Of a stretch of 64,000 nucleotides of DNA, positions 13,301 through 25,300 are shown piece by piece. Below the pieces are notes generated by a model. It was not told the DNA's origin. It was given only the letters and a program-made list of their open reading frames with translations, and searched no databases. This DNA is from Ovis canadensis (Eukaryota > Chordata > Mammalia > Artiodactyla > Bovidae): contig NC_091263.1 of assembly GCF_042477335.2 (NCBI RefSeq), forward strand, positions 70,736,501 to 70,800,500, given 5' to 3'. Each line of letters opens with the position of its first letter. Position 1 is the stretch's first letter. The position numbers and the translations under genes are program-made.

Positions 13301-16300
13301 CCGCCAGGCACCTCTGTCCATGGGATTCTCCAGGCAAGAATACTGGAGTGGGTCGCCATGCCCTTCTCCAGGGGATCTTCCCAGCCCAGGGATAGAAACC
13401 AGGTCTCCCACATTGCTGGCAGATTCTTTACCAGCTGAGCCACCAGGGAAGCCCAAGAATACTGGAGTGGGTAGCCTATCCCTTCTGCAGGATATCTTCC
13501 CGGCCCAGGAATTGAATCAGTCTCCTGCATTGTGGGCGGATTCTTTACCAGCTAAGTTACCAGGGAACATGGCAAATGCTAATAGCCATAAAAGGGGAAA
13601 TTGACAATAACACCGTAATAGCAGGGGACTTTAATACCCCACTGACCCCAGTGGACAGAACATTCGGGCAGGAAATAAATAAGGGAACATAAGCCTTAAA
13701 TGACACACTAGACCAGATAGAGTCAATTAATATTTTTAGGGCATTCCATCCAAAAGCAGCAGAATACACTTTCTCCCAAATCCACATGGAACATTCACTA
13801 GGATGGATTACATCTTGGGTCACACAGATCAAGTGTTGATACATTTTGAAAAACTGAGATCATATCAAGTATATTTTCATAGCACTATGAGATAAGAAAT
13901 CAATTACAGGGGGAAAAACTGTAAAAAAAACCACAAACACATGAAGGTTAAACAATACGTTACTTAACAACCAATGAATCACTGAAGAAATTAAAAGAGG
14001 AAATAAAATACCTAGAGACAAATAGCAATGAAAATAGAACAACCTTAATGCAAAAGCAGCTCTAAGAGGCAATTTACAGCAATAGACTCTTATCTCCGGA
14101 CACAGGAAAACTCTCAAATGAACAACATAACCTCATACCTAAAGGAACTAGAGAAAGAAGAGACAAATACCAAAGTTAGTAGGAATGACGAGAATAGAAA
14201 AAATAATAATAATAATGAAACTGAAAGCTGGTTCTCTGAGAAGATAAATAAAATTTATAAACTTTTAGAGAGATTCAAGAAAAAAAGAAAACAGATTCAA
14301 ATCAGTAAAATTAGAATTGAAAAAAGAGAAATTTGCAACTGACACCACAGAAATGCAAGGCTCATAAGAGATTACTACAAGCAACTACATGACAATGAAT
14401 TGGACAACCTGGAAGAAATGCACAAATCCTTGGAAAGGTACAACCTTCCAAGACTGAACCCAGAAGAAACAAGATATAGACAGACTAGTTACAAGTCGTG
14501 ACATTGAAACTTTAATTAAAAATCTGCCAACAAACAAATGTCCAGGACCAGATGGCTTCACAGGTGAACTTGATCAAACATTTAGAGAAGTGATATGAAA
14601 GTCGCTCAGTCGTGTCTGACTCTTTACAGCCCTATGGACTACACAGTCCATGGAATTCTCCAGGACAGAATACTGGAGTAGGTAGCCTTTCCCTTCTCTG
14701 ATGGATCTTCCCAACCCAGGGATTGAACCGGGGTCTTCGGCACTGCAGGTAGATTCTTTACCAGCTGAGCCACCAGGGAAGCCCATCAATCAAACCCTTA
14801 GAGAAAGGTTAACATCTATTCTCCTGAAACTCTTCCAAAACACTTGGGAGGAAGAACATTCCCAAATTCATTCTCTGAGGCTACCATCATCTTGATTCCA
14901 AACCCTGACAAAGATACCACAAAAAAAAAAAGAAAATTGCAAGCCAATATCACTGATGAACACAGACACAAAAATCCTCAACAACACATTAAATGGTCGT
15001 ACAGCATGATCACGTGGGATTTATCCCAATAATACAAGGATTCATCAATATCCACAAGTCAATCAGTGCAACATACCACAGTAACAAATTGAAGATTAAA
15101 AACCATATAATCATCTCAATAGATGCAAAAAAAACTCTTGACAAAATTCAAAACACTCATTTAGGATGCAAACTTTAGAAAGGAGGCATACAGCAATCTT
15201 ACCTTAACATAATAAAGGCCACATGACAAATATGGCAAACCCACAGACAATGTCGTTCTCAACGGTGAAAACCTGAAAGCATTTCTTCTAGAATCAGGAA
15301 CAAGACAAGGAAGCTCACTCTTGTCACTATTAGTCAACACAGTTTTGAAGTTCTAGCCACAGCAATCAGAGAAGAAAAAGAGATAAAAGGAATCCAACTT
15401 GGAAAAGTAAAACTATAACTGTTTGCAGATGACATGATACTATACATAATGCTCCTTGGAAGGAAAGCTATGACAAATTTAGACAGTGTATTAAAAAGCA
15501 GAGACAATCACTTCACTGACAAAGGTCCATATAGTCAAAGCTATGGTTTTTCCAGTAGTCATGTATGAACAGATGTGAGAGCTGGACCATAAAGAATGCT
15601 GAGCGCCGAAGAATGGGTGCTTTCGAATCGTGGTGTTGGAGAAGACTCTTGAGAGTCCCTTGGACTGCAAGATCAAATCAGTCATTCCTTGAGGAAATCA
15701 ACCCTGAATATTCATTGGAAGGACTGATGCTGAAGCTGAAGCTCCAAGACTTTGGGTACCAGAATTAGAACAAAAAATTTATATAATTTGTATTAAAAAA
15801 AAAAAACAAACGGAGCTGGAGGAATCAAGCTCCCTGATTTTAGACTGTACTACCGGGCTACAGTAATCAAGACAGTATGGTATGGCACAAAAACAGAAAC
15901 ATAGATCAACTGAACAAAATACAAAATCCAGAAATAACCCCATCCACCTATGGTCACCTAATCTATGACAAAAGAAGCAAGAATATACAATGGAGAAAAG
16001 ACAGTCTCTTTAATAAGCGGTGCTGAGGAAACTGGATAGCTACATGAAAAAGAATGAAATTAGAACACTTCCTAATGCCACACACAGAAATAAACTCAAA
16101 ATGGATTAAAGTCCTAAATGTAAGGCCAGAAACTATAAAACTCTTAGAGGAAAACAGGCAGAACACTCTCTGACATAAATCATGGCAAGATCTTTTTTGA
16201 CCCACATCCTAGAAAATAGAAATCAACAAATGGGACTTAATGATACTGAAAAACTTTTGCACAGCAAAGGAAACCATAAACAACTTGAAAAGACAATCCC

Positions 16301-19300
16301 CAGAATGGGAGAAAATATTTACAAACAAACTAAGTGACAGAGGATTAGTCTCCAAAATACACCAACAGTTCATGCAGCTCAGTATCAAAAAATCAAACCA
16401 CCCCAGCAAAAAATGGATGGAAGACCTAAACAGACATTTCCCAATGAAGACACAAGATAGCCAACACATGCATAAAAAGATGTTCAACATCATTAATCAT
16501 TAAAGAAATGCAGACCCAAACTACAATGAGATGTCACCTCCCACCAGTCAGAATGGCCATCATCATAAAATCTACGAACAATGATGAATGCTGGTGGGGG
16601 TGTGGAGAAAAGAGAACCCTCCTGCACTGTTGGTGGGAACGTAAACTGATACAGCCACTATGAAGAACAGTAAGGAGGTTCCTTAAAAACTGAAGATGGA
16701 ACTACTACGTGGCCCAGCAATCTCACTACTTGGCATATACGGTGGAAAAAACATAATTCACGAAGACACATGTACCCCAGTGTTCACTGAAGCATTATTT
16801 ACAATAGCCAGGACATGCTGCTGCTGCTGAGTCGCTTCAGTCATGTCCGACTCTGTGCGACCCCACAGATGGCAGCCCACGAGGCTCCCCTGTCCCTGGG
16901 ATTCTCCAGGCAAGAACACTGGAGTGGGTTGCCATTTCCTTCTCCAATGCATGGAAGTGAAAAGTGAGAGTGAATTCGCTCAGTCGTGTCCGACTCTTAG
17001 TGACCCCATGGACTGCAGCCTACCAGGCTCCTCCATCCATGGGATTTTCCAGGCAAGAGTACTGGAGTGGGGTGCCATTGCCTTCTCTGGACATGAAAAG
17101 AACCTAAATGTCCATCATCAGATGAATGGATGAAGATTTGGGTGGGTGTGTATGTATATACACACATACACACACACATTGGAATATTACTCAGCCATAA
17201 ACAGGAACAAAACTGGGTTATTTGTGGATGGAACCAGAGACCATTAGACAGAGTGAAGTAAGTTAGAGAAAATCAAGCGTTGTATATTAATGTATCTACG
17301 TGGAATCTAGAAAGTGGTCTAGATGAACGTATCTGATGGGCAGCAGCAGACATAGATGCAGAGAATGGACACGTGTTCACGGGGGTGGGGAGGGAAGCGG
17401 GGTGAACTGGGAGGCTGGGGTTGACACACACACACTGCTGCGTGTAAAACAGACGCCTAGGAGGAACCTGAGCGCAGGCTGCTCAGCTCAGGGCTCTGCA
17501 GTCACCCAGACGGGAGGAGGGGCAGAGGGAGGCGATGTGTGCGCACATACCTGGTCGTTCCGTTGTCCCGCAGAACCTAGCGACACTGCTAAACAACTAT
17601 ACCCCAATTTAAAAAGAAAGCTGGGGTAGCAATACTCACATCAGAGAAAACAGATCTTAAAGACTGTCACAAGAGACAAGGAAGGACACTACATAATGAT
17701 CGAGGGATTCATCCAAGAAGATAGAACAATCGTAAACATGTACGTACCCAACACAGAAGTACCTCAACACACAAGGCAAATGGTAACGCCCATAAAAGGG
17801 GAAATCAACAATAATGCACTAACAGTGGGGGACTTTAACACCCCACTGTCACCAACGGAGAGAACATTTGGGCAGAAAATAAGCAAACAGAAGCCTGAAA
17901 TGACACAACAAAGCAGGCAGCTTCAATTCGCATTTTTAGGGCATTCCATCCAAAAACAGCAGAGTACACTTGCTCCTCACATCCACATGGAACGTCTTCC
18001 AGGACAGATCACATCTTGGGTCACAAATCAAGCCTTGGTACATTTTTAAAAATTGAAATCATATCAAGTATCTTTTCTGACCATAACTTTATGAGATTAG
18101 AAATATATCACAGGGGAAAAAAAAACTGTAAAAACACAAACACAGGAAGGTGAAACAACATGTTACCAAATAACCAATCGATCACTGAAGAAATCAAAGG
18201 AGGAAATAAAAAAAAATACCGGGAGACCAATCACAATGAAAACACAACTCTCCCAATGCAAAAGCAGCTCTGAGAGAATTTATAGCATTAGAATCTTATC
18301 TCGGCAAACAAGAGACATCTCAAAGAACCTAACCTGACACCTAAGGCAAGCAGAGAAAGAACAAATAAATACCCAAAGTTAGTAGAAGGAGAGACATCAT
18401 AAAAATCAGAGTGGCAGTAAATGAAATAGAAACAAAGAAAACCAATTTTAAAAATCAGCAAAACTAAAAGCTGGCTCTTTGAAAAGATAAATTGGTAAAC
18501 CTTTAGCTAGACTCATCAGGAAAAAAAGGAAAAGTGTTCAAATGAACAACATTAGAAATGAAAAGTGAGAAATACAACTGACACCGTAGAAATACAAAGG
18601 CTCAGAAGAGATTACTACAAGTAACTAAGGGCTTCCCTGGTGGCTCAGCTGGTAAAGAACCTACCTGCAATGCAGGAGACCCTGGTTCGATCCCTGGGTT
18701 GGGAAGATCCACTGGAGAAGGGACAGCTACTCACGCCCATATTCTGGCCTGGAGAATTCCATGGACTGTATAGTCCATGTGGTCGCAAGGAGCTGGACAC
18801 GACTGAGCGACTTTCACTTTCACAAGTAACTATATGCCAGTACATCGGACACCCTGGAAGAAATGCACAAATCCTTAGAAAGGTACAACCTTCCAAGACT
18901 GAACCAGGAAGAAATAGAAGATATAAACAGACCAATGACGGGTAGTGAAATTAAAACTGTAACTAAAAATCTTCCAATCATCAAAAGTCAAGGACCAGAT
19001 GGCTTCACAGGCAAACTCTATCAAACACTTAGAGAAGTTAACACCTATCCTTCTGAAACTCTTTCAAAAAAATTGCAGAGGAAGAAGCACCCACTAACAC
19101 ATTCTATGAAGCCACCATCACTCTGATTCCAAAACCAGGCAAATACCACAAAAAAAGAAAATTACAGGTCAGTGTCTTTGATGAACATAGATACAAAAAT
19201 CCTCAACAAACACTAGCAAACTGAATCCAACAACACATTAAAGGATCATACACCAGAATCAAGAGGGATTTATCCCAACGATGCAAGAATTCATCGGTAT

Positions 19301-22300
19301 TCCACAAATCAACCAGTGTGATATATCACATTAACAACCTGAAGAATAAAAACCATATGATCATCTCAATAGATGCAAAAAAATGCTTGGCAAAATTCAA
19401 AATACCCATTTATGATAAAAACTCTTTAGAAAGTGGGCATAGAGGGAGCCTACCTCAACATAATAAAGGCCACATATGACAAACCCACAGCAAACCTCAT
19501 TCTCAGTGGTGAAAACCTGAGAGCATTTCCTCTAAAATCAGGAACAAGACAAGGAAAGTTCTCTATCACCGCTATTATGCAACAGTGCTTTGAAAGTCCT
19601 CGCCATGGCAATCAGAGAAGAAAAAGAGATAAAAGGAATCCAAATTGGAAAAGTAACGCTGTCACTGTTTGCAGACATGATATTATTACATGGAGAATTC
19701 TCAAGATGCCACATAAGAGAGCTCATCAAGGAAGTCAGCACTGTTGCAGAGTACAAGACGAATACGCAGAAATCTCTTGCAGGACCTCCCCAGTGGCCCA
19801 GCGGTTGAGAACCCACCTGCCCATGCCGGGGACACAGGCTTGTTCCCTGGTCTGGGAAGACTCCATATGCCACCGGGCAACTAAGCCCGCATGCCAGGAG
19901 TACTGAAGCCTGAGTGCCCACAACGAGAAGACAGTGGAATGAGAAGCCCACAGGCCACAACTGGAGAGAGTGCCCCCGCTCCCTACAACTACAGAAAGTC
20001 TGCATGTGGCAACGAAAAAACATACATGTATCCTGAATTCTTCTATACTAACAATGAAAGACCAGAAAGAGAAAGTAAGGAGACAATTCTATTTACCACT
20101 GCAACAGAGAATAAAATACCTACGTATTACCCAAGGATGTAAAAGAACTCCACTCAGAAAACTATAAAATACTAGTGAAAGAAATCAAAGGCGACACAAA
20201 CAAATGGAGGGACACACCACGTGCCTAGGCTGAAAGAATCAACACTGTGAAAATGACTATACCATCCAAAGCAATCTACAGGTTCAGTGCAATCCCTAGC
20301 AAATTATCAATGGCACTTTTCACAGAATCAGAACAAAAAATTTTCCAACTCGTATGAAAACACAAAAGACTCCAAACGGCCAGAGCAATCTCGAGAAAGA
20401 GAAACAGAGCTGGAGAAATTAAGCTCCCAGACTTCAGACTACTACAAAGCCACCATAATCCAACGTTTCACTGCAGCACGAGTTGCCATAGCCAGGACAC
20501 ACAAGCAACCTAAATGCCCATCGACAGAGGGATGGATGAAAAAGATGTGGTACGTCTATACAACGGAATATTACTCAGTCACATAAAAGGGAGAAAGCAA
20601 GGCCATTTGACGCAACATGGATGGACACAGAGGTTGTCACTGAAGGAAGTACGTCAGGCACAAAAAGACAAATATATGCTGTTGCTTCTGTGTGGAACCT
20701 AAAGAAAGAGCACAAATGAACTTATTTACAAAACAGAAGCAGAGGCACAGGTGCGGAAGACAAACAACAGTGACCACAGGATAAGCTGGGCGGGCATAAA
20801 CTGGACGGCTGGGACTGAGAGTTACACACTACGGTTCATGCAACAGATAACTAATGACAGCCTGCTACACAGCACAGGGCGCTCCAGTCAGTACTCTGCA
20901 AGGGCCTGTGCAGGAAAAGAACCTAAAAATGAGTGGATATGCGCATACGTGGGCTTCCCAGGTCCCTTACTGGTGAAGGATCCACCCGCCAAGTAGGAGA
21001 CGCAGGTTCAATCCCTAGTCTGGGGAGGTCCCCTGGAGAAGGAAATGGACACCCACTCCAGTATTCTTGCCTGGGAAATTTAAAGGGCAGAGCACCCTGG
21101 TGGGCTACCATTCATGGAGTCACAAAGAGTCAGACACAACTTAGCAGCTCAACAATGACGACGTATGTTCATGTATAACTCAGTTTGCTGTACACCTGAA
21201 ACTAACAGAACAATGTAAACCAACTATACTCCAACGGAAAGTTTTAAAAAATAAACTAATGGCATCTAATTAAACTTCAAAGTTTTATATAGCAAAAAAA
21301 AAAAAAAAACCTGCTATACGAAAAGGCAAGCCACAAACTGTGAGAAAATATTTACAACCAAAGCAACTGACAAGGGATTCATCTCCAAAATATACAAACA
21401 GCTCATGCAGCTCAATATTAAAAACAACTCAATCAAAAAATGGGCAGATGATCTAAATAGACATTTCTTCAAAGAAGACACACAGATGGCCCAAAAAGCA
21501 CGTGAAAAAATGCTGAGCATCACTCATTATTAGAGAAAGGCAAGTCAGAACTATAACGAGGAATCACCTCACACCGGTCAGGATGGCCATCATCAAAAAG
21601 TCTACAAAAAATAAACGCTGGCAAGGGTGTGGAGTAAAGGAGACCCTCCTACACTGTTGGTGCGGATGTAGATTGGTTCAGAAACTGTGGGAGAGAACAG
21701 TATGAAGGTTCCCTAAACAACTAAATACAGAATTACTGGACCATCCAGCGATCCCACTCCTGGGCATGTACTCAGAGAAAATCATAATTCAGAAAGATAC
21801 AGGCACCCCATTATTCACTGCAGTACTATTTACAATAGCCAAGACCTGAAAGCAATCAAAATATTCATCAACAGAGAAGCGGGTAAAGATGTGGTTTATA
21901 TAGACAACGGACTATTACTCAGCCCTGAAAAAGAACAAAATAATGTCGTGCAGCAACGTGGATGGACTTAGAGATTTATCGTACTGAGCGCAGTAAGTCA
22001 GAGAAAGACAAATACTTTATGATATTGGTTTTATGTGGAATATAAAAAATGGGAGAAATGAACTTACTTATGAAACAGAAAGAGAGTCCCAGATGTGGAA
22101 AGCAAACTTATGGTTACCAGGGGAGAAAGGGGAAAGCGGTCAACCGAGAAATTGGGACTGACATACACACACTATTATATATAAAACAGATGACTCATCA
22201 GGACCTGCTCTATAGCACAGGGGAGTCTATTCAATACTGTGAAGTCACCTATACGGGAAAAGAATCTAAAGAATAGATGTATGTATACCGTACACCTGAA

Positions 22301-25300
22301 ATTAATACATTATAGATCAACTATACCGAAATATGAATTGTTACAAAATAAAGTCAGAAAAAATCCCACCTGAAAACCCTAGACATCAGCAAAAATTGTA
22401 GAGACTTTGTCAAATTTACCCTCTATTGCCTCCTGGCTAGGAAGAACCCAGTGTCTGAGAATACTCATTTTGGGACCAGAGCCTGCAAATCAGTGGAGTC
22501 TCAGGTCAGCCAGGACCTCAGGGCCTCGACTGCGTCCCATCCCCCATCTCCAACAGCGGGGAGGGGGCCCTAAGGAGGTCCGAGCCCTCCCAGCTGCAGA
22601 GCGAGAGGCTTTCTGGAGGGGCCTGGCCTGGGGTGGCGGCTCTGAGACTGGCTGTGACCTGGGGCTGCCTGTTGCAGGGCTGGCACCCGGACAAACATCT
22701 TCTCCAGCAACAGGACACAGAGAAACTAGCAGGGTCTGCAAACAGCTACATGCAAGGGGGTGTGTGCCCGGTCGCTCAGTTGCGTCCGACTCTCTGCAAC
22801 CCATGGACTGTGGCCCGCCAGGCTCCCCTGTCCGTGGGATTTCCCTGACAAGAATACTGGAGTCAGTTACCATTTCCTTCTCCAGGGGATCTTCCCGACT
22901 CAGGGATTGAACTAGGGTCTCCTGCATTGAAGGCTGATTCTTTACTGTCTCAGCCACCACAGAAGCAGTGCAGGCAAATTATAGACAAAAAGATACAAAA
23001 AACCCCCAAACTCGACTGCTACTTCTGATAAGCTGGGAGCAAAAGCAGGGTGCTGCACGTACCCAGCCACACACCTCTAAAGGGACGGACAGACCACCTA
23101 GGCCACTCTTTGGCCTGACCCCTGAACACAACCCTACCTTCGCCCCACACGAGGAGCCAATTCGCCCCCACCTCAGTGAACGAACAAGGGAACCTGTTAC
23201 TTGTTTTCATCCCTCCTTCTGCAGCAGGAACTGCAATAAATCGTTGCCTGAATTTCTGATCGATTTCTATTGTTTAAGGAGGCCAAGAACCATGGTCGGT
23301 AGCATACTGTCGGATGACACCATGTAGGGGACAGTTGCCCACTTCCCAGGAGAGGATCTGGGCACGTCTGAGACCCCGGAATGAAGCCTTCCGGTGGCTG
23401 ACCCGCGCCCGCCTGAATCTCGTTTCAGCATCACCGCAGGTGGTAAGTCTGCCTTCCGGCGGGGGCGGGGGGGTCTCGGGACCCTCATCTGGGCGAAGCT
23501 TTCCCCTCCCATGTCCTTTTCCATCTCCTGAAATCTCTGTCCTCTCCTCGTCTTATCCTTCCGAGAGAGTGCACATCAGGCAGCTACAACACTCCGGCCA
23601 AGGGCTCTCCAGATGGGAGGCTTATCTCATGAGTGACAGACATTCAAACCTCAGCCCCGGGCTCGAAGTCCAATCACCCCCAGTATCTTCACCTTTGTTT
23701 CCCTGCCGCCAAGAGACGTCCCCTTGGGAACAGGGCCAAGCAGCAGATTTCCACACACTTGAGCACACACACTTGAGAGTCCCAAAGACGATGGACCCCC
23801 GGCTGGCTTCCGTGGGCAGTGGACAGAGGGGCCACAGGGTGGCCCCTCCTTCACTGGCCCTTTCTGGAGGCGCACAGGGTGGTGTCTGAACTGACACCTC
23901 GCAGGGGGCGGGTTGAGATGGCAACTTCTCTGTCCCTTCCTTTCTCGGTTTTTCCCGTCTCTCCTCCGTTTAGCTCTCCCTTGATCCTCACCCATCACAC
24001 TCCCATCCCGTTCAGCCTGAAGTCTTATCTGTGTCTTTATAAGCTTTTGTCACTGATGTCTTTGTTGTGTGTAGTTTTATTGGTCTGGCAGCTCCTGCAA
24101 GTCTCTGCCAAGACACGGTGGAGAATTTAAGCCTGGAAATACAAACACAGCCCACACTGCCTGAGACTCCAGCCTTGGGTTATTTTGGGGGGATTTTAAA
24201 GAACAAAAAAGAGAAAGAGAGGGGCTTGCGCCTCTCTCCTCTGCCTTTGCAATGTAACTCTTCTCCCTGGGCTCCAAGAATTACCTGATCCATCCCAAAC
24301 TGAGGAAGAAAAGAGACCTTTCTGAATTCCAGCGGGAAAACTATGAGATCCCTGGTTCTGTAGAAATTAACTCATCTGGCTTAGGCTTGTGGGTTTAATT
24401 AATACAGATCTGTCTTTAGAGTTATCACCATGACACTTTTACTGAACCCAGGGTTACTGAAAGTCAGTAAGTACACACTGTTTCTGTTATAAAATCCGTC
24501 ATCAAAGAGAATAACCTGATACGATTAGGCTTTTATGCAAATATAACTGCGAAAAGAGCTTTTTGGTACACGCTATAGGAATCATTGTGCTTTGGAAATG
24601 TCCATCTAGAATGTTGTTGAGTCGCTCAGTCATGTCCGCCTCTCTGTGACCCCATGGACTGTATCCTCCCAGGCGCCTCTGTCCATGGGATTTCCCAGGC
24701 AAGAATACTGGACTGGGTTACCATTTTCTTCTCCAGGGGGATCTTCCCACCCAGGGATCGAACCCTGGTCTCCTGCATTGGCAGGTGGATTCTTCACCGC
24801 TGAGCCCCCAGGGGAGCCCTCCATCACCTTGAAAAGAAACTAAGTTAAATGATAGGAATCCACTCAGTACCCAGGTCAGTTCAAATAACATGAAATATTG
24901 GGACACTCATTGCTAAACAGGTCTGCGTTTACCTGCTTCTGTCATCTCGCGAGAGGGAAACTAAACACATTTGGGTTTATGGGACACACATCTTGCACCA
25001 CATTAAGGACAGAAATTGTGCTTTGGGAAGACACATGTTTCTAGAGGTTATGGGATGTTCCAATCGGGGGCTGCTAATGTAAAAGACAGTTCATGGTGGC
25101 TTAAGGAAAGGAGGACGTGTGTTTGCAGAAAACAAGGCATGAGGAATGGAAATATATCTTCTTAAAAGGAAAACAAAGGTGACTTCTGTCCTACAGCTGG
25201 TGATTTCTGAATGCAAAGAATAAGGGACAGGATAGCACGGCTCCAGAAAGTTGCAGAAGGTTTGAGGACAAGGAACACTGGGAAAAGAACTTTGTGCTCA

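Larger units (their letters stand above)
13096..17619 (+). mobile_element. L1 LINE unit 2 of the head-to-tail block
   Basis: Begins abruptly in the ORF2 endonuclease region (AGCAGGGATAGCAATACTCA) right after the 3' end of the preceding L1, and ends with its own 3' end (AACAACTATACCCCAATTTA). SINEs at 13241, 14594 and 16815, and a BovB piece at 15446-15757, interrupt it. Decayed, not coding. Confidence 0.87.
17620..22357 (+). mobile_element. L1 LINE unit 3 of the head-to-tail block
   Basis: Starts at the same ORF2 point as unit 2 (GCTGGGGTAGCAATACTCAC). It runs through RT (GTCACTGTTTGCAGACATGA near 19660) and ends near ACAAAATAAAGTCAG. A 3'-end segment (about 20470-21250) sits inside ORF2, after which ORF2 resumes at 21250. 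SINEs at 18628, 19782 and 20950. Decayed. Confidence 0.87.
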
